A DNA stretch of 64,000 nucleotides, taken from NCBI RefSeq assembly GCF_015265475.1, contig NZ_CP054493.1, positions 1,488,001 through 1,552,000 of the forward strand, given 5' to 3'. How positions within the stretch are numbered: the first letter of the stretch is position 1; the number at the start of each line of letters is the position of its first letter. Under the pieces are notes generated by a model. The model was not told the origin of the DNA, did no database searches, and saw only the letters and a program-made list of their open reading frames with translations. The DNA comes from Candidatus Sulfurimonas marisnigri (lineage in GTDB: Bacteria; Campylobacterota; Campylobacteria; Campylobacterales; Sulfurimonadaceae). Positions 38,491 through 46,940 of this stretch are shown piece by piece. Made by a program: the position numbers and the translations under genes.

Positions 38491-38506
38491 TGTTATTGTA
38501 ATTACA
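38491..38506 (+). promoter_or_regulatory. NifA-type upstream activator site TGT-N10-ACA
   Basis: TGT (38491-38493) and ACA (38504-38506) are separated by exactly 10 bases. The centre lies about 87 bases upstream of the GG of the sigma-54-like element at 38583, a normal distance for a NifA enhancer site. A nifA gene is encoded in the window. Confidence 0.65.
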
Positions 38507-38582
38507 CAACCGTAATAGACACTTATTAATTAAATAAAAATCTAATTTTATGAAGCTTATATATCAATATCTACTAAATCAA

Positions 38583-38599
38583 AAGGAACACTATATGTA
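38583..38599 (+). promoter_or_regulatory. Sigma-54-like promoter of the ferredoxin-nifB unit
   Basis: AAGGAACACTATATGTA; the GG to GT spacing is N10. The same 17 bases occur upstream of nifH on the other strand. The -12 half reads GT rather than the usual GC. It ends about 35 bases before the start codon at 38634. Confidence 0.7.
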
Positions 38600-38633
38600 T
38601 ATCAAACTTTTAAGTTAATTAAAGGAGTTTGAT

Positions 38634-39020
38634 ATGGCAGTTAAAATCACAGATGAATGTATATCTTGCGAAGCTTGTACGCCAGAGTGTCCAGTTTCAG
38701 CAATTTTAGATGAGGGTAATGAAAAAAATCCACAAGATGGTTTTTTTTATGTTAAACCTGAGAGTTGTGTAGAGTGTGTCGGTCATGCTGATGAGCCTAG
38801 ATGTGTTGAAGCTTGTCCAACAGAAGGTGCAATTGTATGGGATATGCCATACACAGTAGAATTCAATGATTACTTCAATAGTGGACATGATGCTGGAGAA
38901 TACAACATTCGTGTTCACAAGAAAAAAGGCTTAATGCTACCAGATCAAAAAGAGCAGCCCTTTATTTCAGAGATATCTATGGGTGAGCGTGAATCTAAAG
39001 CAAATATTGCTCGTTGGTAA
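38634..39020 (+). CDS. nif-associated 2[4Fe-4S] ferredoxin
   Basis: Two Cys clusters, CISCEACTPECP and CVECVGHADEPRCVEACP, with an insert in the second, form the 2[4Fe-4S] fold of the FdxN/nif-associated ferredoxins. The long C-terminal tail (about 55 residues, VEFNDYFNSGHDAGEYNIRVHKKKG) is shared with the next gene. It probably supplies electrons or clusters for NifB or nitrogenase. It is the first gene of the unit and has a strong AAAGGAG ribosome site. Confidence 0.9.
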   Translation: MAVKITDECISCEACTPECPVSAILDEGNEKNPQDGFFYVKPESCVECVGHADEPRCVEACPTEGAIVWDMPYTVEFNDYFNSGHDAGEYNIRVHKKKGLMLPDQKEQPFISEISMGERESKANIARW

Positions 39021-39027
39021 TAACAAC

Positions 39028-39405
39028 ATGTCAGTAATCATTACAGACTCATGTATAAATTGTGACGCTTGTGTAGATGAGTGTCCAGCTACTGCTATTG
39101 TTAGTGTGGATGATGCTCCAGTAGATACTGAGTACACTTACGTTAAACCTGAAAAGTGCATAGAGTGTGTTGATTGTACTGTTCCCAAGTGTGCTTATGT
39201 ATGCCCTAGTGAGGGCGCAATAATTTGGGATATGCCATACATAGAAGAATTTAACGATTATTTTATGTATGGTGATGCTGATGGAAAATACAAAATTCGT
39301 GTACACAAGAAAAATGGTGTTTTCTCTCCATTAAATCAACCCCGCCCTTTTAGAGAAACTATCTCAATAGAACAAAGACAAAACAAAATGGTTGTAGAAA
39401 TATAA
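39028..39405 (+). CDS. Second nif-associated 2[4Fe-4S] ferredoxin
   Basis: A tandem paralogue of the preceding gene: CINCDACVDECP, CIECVDCTVPKCAYVCP, then the same tail pattern around IWDMPYIEEFNDYF and IRVHKKNG. The start is at ATG 39028, eight bases after the first ferredoxin's stop. An upstream ATG at 38983 would add 15 residues that do not belong to the family. Retaining two such proteins side by side suggests separate partners, for example NifB and NifEN. Confidence 0.9.
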   Translation: MSVIITDSCINCDACVDECPATAIVSVDDAPVDTEYTYVKPEKCIECVDCTVPKCAYVCPSEGAIIWDMPYIEEFNDYFMYGDADGKYKIRVHKKNGVFSPLNQPRPFRETISIEQRQNKMVVEI

Positions 39406-39410
39406 TCCTC

Positions 39411-39430
39411 CAAGGAACACTTTATGAATA
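39411..39430 (+). promoter_or_regulatory. Sigma-54-like promoter of nifB
   Basis: CAAGGAACACTTTATGAATA matches the nifH and ferredoxin elements at most positions; the GG to GA spacing is N10. It begins six bases after the second ferredoxin stop and gives nifB its own start besides read-through. Confidence 0.6.
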
Positions 39431-39467
39431 ACTATCTATAAGAAATATAGAAGTTAAGGATAAACAA

Positions 39468-40895
39468 ATGAGCTGTTCCTCATCACATGATTCAACTAAT
39501 CTAAGTAAAGAAATTATAGATAAAATAAATGCACACCCTTGCTATAGTGAAGGTGCTCATCAACACTACGCCAGAATTCATCTAGCAGTTGCTCCAGCGT
39601 GTAATATTCAATGTAACTATTGTAATAGAAAATATGATTGTTCAAATGAATCACGCCCTGGTGTTACAAGTGCTAAACTATCTGTTGAGGATGCAGTAAA
39701 AAAAGTTCTTTATGTTGGATCTGATATCTCGCAACTCTCAGTTGTTGGTATTGCCGGTCCAGGTGATGCACTTGCAAATCCTAAAAAAACTTTTGAAACA
39801 TTTAGACTATTACAAGAAAAAACACCTGACTTGAAACTTTGTCTCTCAACAAACGGTTTAAGAATCGCTGATTATATAGATGAAATAGTTAAATACAATA
39901 TAGACCACGTAACTGTAACTATAAATACTATTGATGAGAGTGGTGAAATTGGTAGTAAAATCTATCCTTGGGTTCATTACAATCATAAAAAAGTTTGGGG
40001 CAAAGAGGGAGCAAGACTTCTTTTACAAAAGCAACTAGAAGGCATTAAAATGCTTACAGACAGAGGTATTTTAGTAAAAGCGAACTCTGTATTGATTCAA
40101 GACATAAATGGCAAGGATCTTCCAAATGTTGCTAAAAAGTTAAAAGAGTTAAATGTGTTTATTCATAATATTATGCCTTTACTATCAAGTCCAGAATTTG
40201 GAACTAAATTTGGTCTTGATGGTGTACCAACAACAACTGATCAAGAGGTTATGGAAGCACAAAAAGCATGTGGAGTTGATATGAAACTTATGAGCCATTG
40301 TCGCCAGTGTCGTGCTGATGCAGTTGGGCTTATCGGAGAAGATAGAGGAGATGAGTTTTTAAAAGACAGTTTCATAGATATGAGTTTTGAAGAGCTAGAG
40401 GTAAGCTATGACTTGGAGGGAAGGAAACAAAAACATAAAACTATTGAAAACTGGAGAAAGCATTTAGAACTAGCTAACAATAGGATAAAACTTGAGAAGG
40501 CCAGTAAAAAAGAACTGAGTTCAAATGGAAAAACCAAACTTGTAGCTGTAACAACTGCTGGAGAAGGCATGATAAACATGCACTTTGGTTCAGCACAAGA
40601 ATTTTTAATCTACGAAGCTGGAAATAAAGCTATCAAATTTGTAATGCATAGAAAAATTGAGAGTTCATACTCAGGTGCTGATTATGGTGTAGACTATGAC
40701 CCTATTGAAGAGATAAAAAACTCTCTAAAAGATTGTGATATTCTTCTTACTGAAAAAATTGGTGAATGCCCTATGAGTGACTTAAATGAGATAGGGCTTA
40801 TATGTGATGAAAATTATGCAAATGAGCCAATAGAAAAATCAGTCTTTGACTCCGTACAAAAGCATTTTTACCAAAAGACAAAAGAGATTGGTTAA
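39468..40895 (+). CDS. nifB: Nitrogenase cofactor biosynthesis protein NifB
   Basis: A radical-SAM enzyme with the cluster motif in PACNIQCNYCNRKYDC. It continues with the NifB core (AGPGDALANPKKTFETFRLL, GVDMKLMSHCRQCRADAVG). Residues from about 350 on form a NifX-like domain (VAVTTAGEGMINMHFGSAQEF). NifB makes NifB-co, the Fe-S-carbide core of FeMo-co. It lies 62 bases after the ferredoxins and 2 bases before nifV. Confidence 0.97.
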   Translation: MSCSSSHDSTNLSKEIIDKINAHPCYSEGAHQHYARIHLAVAPACNIQCNYCNRKYDCSNESRPGVTSAKLSVEDAVKKVLYVGSDISQLSVVGIAGPGDALANPKKTFETFRLLQEKTPDLKLCLSTNGLRIADYIDEIVKYNIDHVTVTINTIDESGEIGSKIYPWVHYNHKKVWGKEGARLLLQKQLEGIKMLTDRGILVKANSVLIQDINGKDLPNVAKKLKELNVFIHNIMPLLSSPEFGTKFGLDGVPTTTDQEVMEAQKACGVDMKLMSHCRQCRADAVGLIGEDRGDEFLKDSFIDMSFEELEVSYDLEGRKQKHKTIENWRKHLELANNRIKLEKASKKELSSNGKTKLVAVTTAGEGMINMHFGSAQEFLIYEAGNKAIKFVMHRKIESSYSGADYGVDYDPIEEIKNSLKDCDILLTEKIGECPMSDLNEIGLICDENYANEPIEKSVFDSVQKHFYQKTKEIG

Positions 40896-40897
40896 AA

Positions 40898-42004
40898 ATG
40901 TCTATCATAAATGACACCACTCTAAGAGATGGTGAACAAGCTCCTTTTGTAGCATTCAATACACAAGAAAAGCTAAAAATTGCCCAGCTTCTTTATGAAT
41001 CTGGAGCAGATGAACTTGAAGTTGGTATACCTGCAATGGGTAAAAAAGAGCAAAATGACATTAAAGAGATACTTGCTCTTAACCTTCCAATACCGATTAT
41101 GACTTGGAACCGTGCTACTATGAGTGACTTGGAAAGTTCTTTAGAGTGTGGAGCTAAAGCTGTTGATTTATCAATACCTGTTTCACAAACACTAATAGAT
41201 GTTAAGTTCAATGGTAATAAAGATAAGCTTTTTAAAAACCTAGAAGATGTCATAAAACTAGCGAAAGATGAGGGTCTTTTTGTTTGTATCGGAGGGGAAG
41301 ATTCTAGTCGCGCTGATAGTGAGTTTTTAAAAGAGGTTTTAAGCATTGGCAAATCTTTAGGGGCTGATAGATTTAGGTACTGTGATACAATTGGCATACT
41401 AACTCCTATGAAAACTTATGAAAATATTTCATATTTATCATCGTTGAATCTAATAGATATAGAGATGCATACTCATAATGACTTTGGTATGGCTACTGCA
41501 AACTCTATAGCTGGTATAGAAGCCGGAGCAGTTAGTGCAAACACAACTGTCATTGGACTTGGTGAGAGAGCTGGAAATGCTTCGTTTGAGCAAGTATTGA
41601 TGAGTTTAAAACATCAATTTAATGAAGATAGAAACATAAATGCTTCCAAACTTCAAGAGTTGGTTCAATGTGTCTCTGTTGCTGCAAATAAACCAATTGG
41701 TAGTTCTCGTCCCATTGTTGGAGAAAATATATTTTCTCATGAATCTGGCATACATGTAAATGGTATGTTGAAAAACAAAAGTGCTTACGAAGCATTTCAA
41801 CCAGAGCTTGTTGGCCTTCATAGATTCTTTCCAATTGGTAAACACTCTGGGACATCAACCCTGCTCTACCATCTAAAACAAAGTGGCATAAAACCAATAA
41901 CTGCTAAAGTTCAAAATATGCTTCCCTTAGTAAGAGAGATGGTTACAAATAGAAAAAAAGTTTTAAATCCCCAAGAACTTAAAGAGTTATACCTATGTTC
42001 ATAG
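40898..42004 (+). CDS. nifV: Homocitrate synthase
   Basis: The first strand has INDTTLRDGEQAPFVAF, a later block IEMHTHNDFGMATANSI, and the ending ANKPIGSSRPIVGENIFSHE is typical of NifV. It condenses acetyl-CoA and 2-oxoglutarate into homocitrate, the organic ligand of FeMo-co. It is a member of the LeuA/HCS family, but context in the nif unit points to NifV. It ends in a 10-base overlap with the next gene. Confidence 0.95.
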   Translation: MSIINDTTLRDGEQAPFVAFNTQEKLKIAQLLYESGADELEVGIPAMGKKEQNDIKEILALNLPIPIMTWNRATMSDLESSLECGAKAVDLSIPVSQTLIDVKFNGNKDKLFKNLEDVIKLAKDEGLFVCIGGEDSSRADSEFLKEVLSIGKSLGADRFRYCDTIGILTPMKTYENISYLSSLNLIDIEMHTHNDFGMATANSIAGIEAGAVSANTTVIGLGERAGNASFEQVLMSLKHQFNEDRNINASKLQELVQCVSVAANKPIGSSRPIVGENIFSHESGIHVNGMLKNKSAYEAFQPELVGLHRFFPIGKHSGTSTLLYHLKQSGIKPITAKVQNMLPLVREMVTNRKKVLNPQELKELYLCS

Positions 42005-42807
42005 GTTGGATTAGAAAAAATAGTTTTTCTATAGACTTAGAGGAGTTTAGCTCACATGTATTTATAGATAAGACATTAGTTACAAAAACGTTTGAACAAA
42101 ACAACTCTTTATGTTTTGGAGCGTATGAGCAAAACAAGTTAGTTGCTTTTATATCCGCTACTGAACTTGAGCAAACTATACTAATCAACAATTTTTACTA
42201 CACAAATGAAATAGATGATGATATAAAAAAGAGAATAATTAAACTACTTCTAAACAATCTTGATACAGCAATAAAACCTATTCTTGTTATGTCAACAAAA
42301 GATGAAAAAGAGATACTAATAGAGTTTGACTTTAATGAATATGCAAAATTTAAAAAAGCAATGTATACCGGTGGAGCTGTATTTAACTTCTCAAATGCTA
42401 CTGCAAAAAGCATCAGTAACGAAAACTTTATACCAATTTTGACTTCTATTGATCATAAAGCATTTAATGAAAACAGAGTTGAATATATAAAAAATAATCT
42501 ACTAAAACAATCTTCACTTATTTTGTCAACAGAATTTGGATATCAACATTCATATGCAATAAATAAGTCTTACATAAAAATTTCACCATGGGTTATGCAA
42601 AGTGGCGCATTTAGCGATGCTGAAAAAATATTAAGAGGCATTATCTACCATAGAGGACTTAAAAAGATTTTTGCTTTTATTCCAAGCGATGTAGAGGAGA
42701 TAACAAATTTGTATGAGTCTTACAAATTTGACTTGAGCAATGAATATTCACTAATGTATTTAAATTCAAAACCATCAATAGATTTGGATATGGTTTATGC
42801 CTTTTGA
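41995..42807 (+). CDS. Two-domain GNAT-like acyltransferase in the nif unit
   Basis: The 270 residues look like two linked GNAT folds: an N-terminal one with LCFGAYEQNKLVAFISATE and a C-terminal one with DHKAFNENRVEYIKNNL, FGYQHSYAI and AEKILRGIIYHRGLKKIFA, similar to the YitH/Acetyltransf_18 group. The acceptor is unknown. It overlaps nifV by 10 bases and the following cysteine-rich gene by 11 bases. In some nif clusters a serine acetyltransferase (CysE) follows nifV; this is a different fold, but the position is notable. Confidence 0.55.
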   Translation: MFIGWIRKNSFSIDLEEFSSHVFIDKTLVTKTFEQNNSLCFGAYEQNKLVAFISATELEQTILINNFYYTNEIDDDIKKRIIKLLLNNLDTAIKPILVMSTKDEKEILIEFDFNEYAKFKKAMYTGGAVFNFSNATAKSISNENFIPILTSIDHKAFNENRVEYIKNNLLKQSSLILSTEFGYQHSYAINKSYIKISPWVMQSGAFSDAEKILRGIIYHRGLKKIFAFIPSDVEEITNLYESYKFDLSNEYSLMYLNSKPSIDLDMVYAF

Positions 42808-43027
42808 AGAAAAAATTATTTGTGATTGCGGTTTAAAAACAATCTCGCAAGCAGTTGAAATTTTCAAAGAGACGACTCTTCCATATAAAAAGGCTAAAAA
42901 ACTTGTTACAGAGTGCAATAAAACTTGCTGCAGAAGGCCATTGATGGTTCTTTACAACATGGTTCAATTTGGCGAGATTGACTATGAAGAGATAGATTTC
43001 TTGATTGATCAAAGAAACGATAGGTAA
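42797..43027 (+). CDS. BFD-like small cysteine-rich protein
   Basis: The 76 residues place Cys at positions 9, 11, 40, 44 and 45: CDC, then a helix of about 28 residues, then CNKTCC. This resembles the bacterioferritin-associated ferredoxin (BFD) [2Fe-2S] fold, although the second pair is spaced CxxxC rather than CxxC. A role in Fe-S delivery or repair for nitrogenase is inferred from the location. It overlaps the acyltransferase gene. Confidence 0.5.
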   Translation: MPFEEKIICDCGLKTISQAVEIFKETTLPYKKAKKLVTECNKTCCRRPLMVLYNMVQFGEIDYEEIDFLIDQRNDR

Positions 43028-43036
43028 AGGTAGATA

Positions 43037-44029
43037 ATGAACACTAAACTAAAAGATTTTTCAAGATGGATGAATAGCAAAGGACTTGGTTCAAAAATAC
43101 CTTCTGATATAGAAAAACTAGAGAGTTTATCTGTTTTAGATTTAACAAAATGTAAACTAATAGAACTTCCTGAGAGCATCAGCAATCTTGAAAACTTAAC
43201 AGTATTAAAACTCTCTGGAAATAGATTAACTCAACTTCCTAAAGAGATTGGTAAACTTAAAAAACTTAGAAATCTGCAGTGTGAAAATAATCTTTTAGAA
43301 GAACTTCCTAAAAGTATAGGTGAACTTGAATCACTTGTTATTTTAAATCTTAATGGAAATAGACTTACATGTATTGTAGATGAGCTGTTTAATCTAACAA
43401 AATTGACAAGACTAACAATCGCAGCAAATTCTCTACATGTTGTTTCGCCAAAATTGAAAAATCTGAAAAATTTACTATATTTTTCACTTGATACAAACAG
43501 CTTAAAAGAGTTGCCAGATGCCTTTAAATCTATGTCCTCGCTATACTATTTAGACCTTTCTTACAATCACTTTACTAAACTTCCAGAGTCCATAGGAAGC
43601 ATTAAAGAATTGGAGACACTTTTACTTGAGGGAAACAACATTAGTGACTTACCATCTCTTGAGTCTCACGATATGCTGATTAAACTAAATCTAAATGACA
43701 ACAACCTAAGCAAAATAGATTTTGACATAAGTAAACTAGAAGATTTGCAACTGCTAAGTCTTGATAACAACAATCTAGAATATCTGCCAGATTCTATATG
43801 TAAACTGAAAAAACTAAACTACTTAAGTGTAAGTGCGAACAAACTCAAAGAGTTACCATCTTGCATAGGAGAGTTAAAAAACTTACTTGAACTTGATATT
43901 GATGAAAATGAGATAAAAGAGTTTCCAGAATCTTTTTATGAACTAACTAAACTAAAAAATCTTTATATTGACGACAACCAAGATTTAGAGAAACCAGATT
44001 TGCTAAGTTTGGAGTTTTGTGATGTTTAA
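43037..44029 (+). CDS. Leucine-rich repeat protein in the nif unit
   Basis: About thirteen repeats of 22-23 residues, such as LTVLKLSGNRLTQLPKEIGK and LYYLDLSYNHFTKLPESIGS, form a curved LRR solenoid with LP turns. There is no signal peptide or membrane helix, so it is cytoplasmic, unlike typical secreted LRR proteins. It is the last gene of the nifB unit, 9 bases after the BFD-like gene. Azotobacter also carries a leucine-rich (variant) repeat protein in its nif region. Its stop overlaps the convergent gene. Confidence 0.85.
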   Translation: MNTKLKDFSRWMNSKGLGSKIPSDIEKLESLSVLDLTKCKLIELPESISNLENLTVLKLSGNRLTQLPKEIGKLKKLRNLQCENNLLEELPKSIGELESLVILNLNGNRLTCIVDELFNLTKLTRLTIAANSLHVVSPKLKNLKNLLYFSLDTNSLKELPDAFKSMSSLYYLDLSYNHFTKLPESIGSIKELETLLLEGNNISDLPSLESHDMLIKLNLNDNNLSKIDFDISKLEDLQLLSLDNNNLEYLPDSICKLKKLNYLSVSANKLKELPSCIGELKNLLELDIDENEIKEFPESFYELTKLKNLYIDDNQDLEKPDLLSLEFCDV

Positions 44030-44376
44030 GAAGAAACACTCCAGACTAAGTTTTTAAACGCTTTCATTATAGGCTTTTGCATATCTTTCATCATTGTTAT
44101 TCTTAGTTCACCTATCATATCTTTGTATACAGGACTCGCTTTTATGGGGTCGTCTGCTCTTGCTAGGTTTATAATGCTATGAACACTAAGGTTAAACGGT
44201 GAAGGAACTTGATCATTTATGCCATCATATACAGACATAAAAAGGTTGTAGTTATCGTAATCCATCTTGCATTCATCATCTAAAATTTTAAGTGCTAAAA
44301 TAGTAGCGTATTGAATCTGCTCGTCACTAAACTTATTTGTTTTTGCCCACTCATATACTGTAGCTTGATCATCCAT
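44026..44376 (-). CDS. Hypothetical protein ending the nifA operon
   Basis: A 116-residue helical protein (DEQIQYATILALKILDDECK, MIGELRITMMKDMQKPIMKAF) with no known motif. It shares a base with the end of the ClpX-like gene and its stop overlaps the convergent LRR gene. As the last member of a strongly coupled five-gene operon headed by nifA, it is probably a nif accessory factor, for example an adaptor for the ClpX-like protein. That is only inferred. Confidence 0.6.
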   Translation of the reverse strand: MDDQATVYEWAKTNKFSDEQIQYATILALKILDDECKMDYDNYNLFMSVYDGINDQVPSPFNLSVHSIINLARADDPIKASPVYKDMIGELRITMMKDMQKPIMKAFKNLVWSVSS

Positions 44377-45587
44377 TAGTTTTTCTCCTTAGGTAGATAA
44401 ATTAACTCTACTTCTGAGTTTCCATCTATATAATCTTTAGTTATTTTACACCCTTGGACATTCTCTTTAGCGGGTAGTTCATACTGAAGTGGCAACATGA
44501 TTTTTTCTATGATTCCTCTAAGTCCGCGTGCTCCAACACCTTTTTCATCTGCCATCTCAGCAATCTTTTGTAGTGCATCATCACTAAACTCTAAATCAAC
44601 TCCATCTAGTTCAAATAATGCTTGATACTGTTTTATAATTGCATTTTTAGGTTCTGTTAGTACCTTAACCAAATCATCTATTGTCAATGGATTAAGAGTA
44701 GTTATTACAGGTATTCTTCCTATAAACTCAGGTATAAGGCCAAAGTTTATTAAATCTTTTGACTCTATTTCTTTAGAACTTGCAACTACTTCTTTGCTTG
44801 TTAAAAAACCCATCTCTTTAGTTTTATTTTTCTTTTTAGTATCTTCATCATCAACCAGTCCAACAAAGGCACCACCACAAATAAATAGTACATGCGTAGT
44901 GTCAAAAAGAACTGTTTCTGCAGATGAACTTTTTCTGCTGCCTTTGAGAGGAACATAAACATCTCCACCCTCTAAGATTTTAAGAAGACCCTGTTGCACA
45001 CCCTCACCGCTTACATCCCTGCCACTTGTAGCACTCTCACTTTTATTTGCGATTTTATCTATCTCATCTATGTAGATTATACCTTTTTGAGCTTTTTCAA
45101 GGTCAAAATCAGCTGATGCCAAAAGACGGGACAAGATTGACTCAACATCTTCGCCAACATACCCTGCCTCGGTGAGTGCTGTTGCATCTGCAACTGCGAA
45201 AGGAACATCCATAATCTTCGCTAAGCTTTTTGCGAGAAGTGTTTTTCCACTACCTGTTGGGCCCACTAGTAAAATATTGCTTTTTTCAATTTCTATATTG
45301 TTATGTACAGGTTTATCTATTCTTTTATAGTGTGAATATAAAGCAACACTAAGAACTTTTTTTGCCTCATTTTGACCTATGACATAGTTATCAAGATGCT
45401 CTTTGAGTTTTGTTGGTATAGAGAGTCCTTTTTGAAACTCACTTTTAGCTTTTTGTAGTTGTGACTTATGTAAAACCAACGAGCATGTCTCTACACACTC
45501 GTTACATATATGAGATTTTTCAGCACTAAATATCTTCTCTACCTCATCAGAGTTTTTGCCACAAAAATCACATGTAAATTTTTCCAT
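44376..45587 (-). CDS. ClpX-type AAA+ unfoldase, nif-linked paralogue
   Basis: The N-terminal zinc finger has four Cys in CDFCGKN and [10 protein letters not shown]. The AAA+ core keeps [28 protein letters not shown] and the GAGALR-type sensor region ([14 protein letters not shown]). The length (403) and the pore region match ClpX. It lies in the nifA operon, overlapping genes on both sides. In Azotobacter a second ClpX in the nif region controls NifB and NifEN levels, so this copy is likely a dedicated nif proteolysis factor. The main chromosomal clpX is presumably elsewhere. Confidence 0.9.
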   Translation of the reverse strand: MEKFTCDFCGKNSDEVEKIFSAEKSHICNECVETCSLVLHKSQLQKAKSEFQKGLSIPTKLKEHLDNYVIGQNEAKKVLSVALYSHYKRIDKPVHNNIEIEKSNILLVGPTGSGKTLLAKSLAKIMDVPFAVADATALTEAGYVGEDVESILSRLLASADFDLEKAQKGIIYIDEIDKIANKSESATSGRDVSGEGVQQGLLKILEGGDVYVPLKGSRKSSSAETVLFDTTHVLFICGGAFVGLVDDEDTKKKNKTKEMGFLTSKEVVASSKEIESKDLINFGLIPEFIGRIPVITTLNPLTIDDLVKVLTEPKNAIIKQYQALFELDGVDLEFSDDALQKIAEMADEKGVGARGLRGIIEKIMLPLQYELPAKENVQGCKITKDYIDGNSEVELIYLPKEKN

Positions 45588-46417
45588 TATAAAGCCTTTA
45601 AAAACTCATCTGTACTATTTTGTATGAGTTGTAAATTGTGTGCAGATATAAAATTTTTCTCTTTTTTTGAGTACTCTTCTTTGTTTGATACTACATAACC
45701 ATCTTTTAAATTTAGAGTAAGTTCATTTGCAACCATTCTGTAAGTATCACGAGAGAAATCAACACCTAAAAATAGATAGCTTTTATCTTTTTTATACTCT
45801 TTTAAAAATGTCGGCATTGCAAACCCACCCATAGCTTCTGTAAGCCAGTCAACAAAGTCTGCATCGCTTATGATGAAATTCCTATCCGGGAGCATACAGC
45901 CCATAGGTTTAAAAAGAATTGGTAAAGAATCATTTAAATCTTCTTTATCAATCTCACTATATTTTTTGCTATCTAAGTCATACTTATAGACTACAAATCT
46001 ATCATTTGCTGCCATTATTCTCGATATACCTGTAATCATAAAATGCTCTACATCATCATAGACTTTGCATCCACTATCATCAAGATTTAAATCAATCATA
46101 TACTTCGGTTGAATACTCTTAAAATAGTTATATGTAAATGGCAACTCATACTCTTTTGAAGCATATATATGATTTGTCATTTGCACAATAAAGTCACGAC
46201 CTCTTCTATGTTCTAAACTCATAGCAGCTCTTGAGTACTCATACATAAGTCTTGAACTCATTGCACGACCACTGTTTAGTGAAAGAATCATACTATCACT
46301 ATCATACGGGAGCGTGCTTCCATCTGTTGCTTTTGTATTTTCAAACACTCTCATACCAACAAATGGTACTAAACTTCCATCTTTAAGGCTTTGTACTAAA
46401 TTATCCATGACATCCAA
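45587..46417 (-). CDS. SIR2-like fold protein with lost catalytic residues
   Basis: The N-terminal LVPFVGMRVF corresponds to the FxGAGxS NAD loop of SIR2 proteins. The second half (LPILFKPMGCMLPDRNFIIS and LFLGVDFSRDTYRM) matches the SIR2_2 pattern. The Gly-Ala-Gly is changed and the LHG His is replaced by KPMG, so NAD hydrolysis is unlikely. It overlaps the ClpX gene by one base and the peroxiredoxin-like gene by 17. An alternative start is ATG 46408 (MDNLVQ). Its role in nitrogen fixation is unknown. Confidence 0.6.
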   Translation of the reverse strand: MDVMDNLVQSLKDGSLVPFVGMRVFENTKATDGSTLPYDSDSMILSLNSGRAMSSRLMYEYSRAAMSLEHRRGRDFIVQMTNHIYASKEYELPFTYNYFKSIQPKYMIDLNLDDSGCKVYDDVEHFMITGISRIMAANDRFVVYKYDLDSKKYSEIDKEDLNDSLPILFKPMGCMLPDRNFIISDADFVDWLTEAMGGFAMPTFLKEYKKDKSYLFLGVDFSRDTYRMVANELTLNLKDGYVVSNKEEYSKKEKNFISAHNLQLIQNSTDEFLKAL

Positions 46418-46940
46418 CTCCTGTATAACTAAGATAAGCTTTATTTAACTCAACTCTCAAACGTTCTAAATCCAACTCTTTACTTAAATCATTTGGCATA
46501 TCAATGTAAAAAACTGAACCGTCTTTACCAATGAGAAATAAAGACTTGGTAAGCTTGTCTTTTAAGCTACCACTTACTAGTTTTGTACCGTACATATCTC
46601 CAAATTCATCTTCACTATCTAAAACTACCTCAAATTTTTTGAGTCTATTTTTTAAAATATTTTGTGATTCATACTCTTTATCAAAAATCATATAACACTT
46701 TATGGGAACTTGTATATCACTTATAAACTCATCTATCTTGATTATCTCATCAATAGAGCTATCATCTACATGTGTAAACGAGACCAATAGTGTCATAGAT
46801 TTGTCCGGATGGCTTCTTTTTATCTCTACTCTTTTGCCATTTATATCTTGAACTTCTATATTCTCAGCCATATAACCAACATCTATAAAATCTTCACATA
46901 ACTCTATAAGCTCATCATTGTATATTATTTTAGATTCCAT
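46401..46940 (-). CDS. Peroxiredoxin-fold protein without the catalytic Cys
   Basis: The 179 residues resemble a thiol peroxidase (Tpx/AhpC fold): a core strand MTLLVSFTHVDDSSIDEI, where the peroxidatic Cys should appear after the Thr/Asp loop, VVLDSEDEFGDMYGTKLV, and SLFLIGKDGSVFYID. Asp or Ser occupies the Cys position. The only Cys residues are at about 15, in the middle, and near the end in GVGCHG. Peroxide reduction by the classical route is therefore doubtful. It overlaps nifA by 11 bases. Confidence 0.55.
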   Translation of the reverse strand: MESKIIYNDELIELCEDFIDVGYMAENIEVQDINGKRVEIKRSHPDKSMTLLVSFTHVDDSSIDEIIKIDEFISDIQVPIKCYMIFDKEYESQNILKNRLKKFEVVLDSEDEFGDMYGTKLVSGSLKDKLTKSLFLIGKDGSVFYIDMPNDLSKELDLERLRVELNKAYLSYTGVGCHG

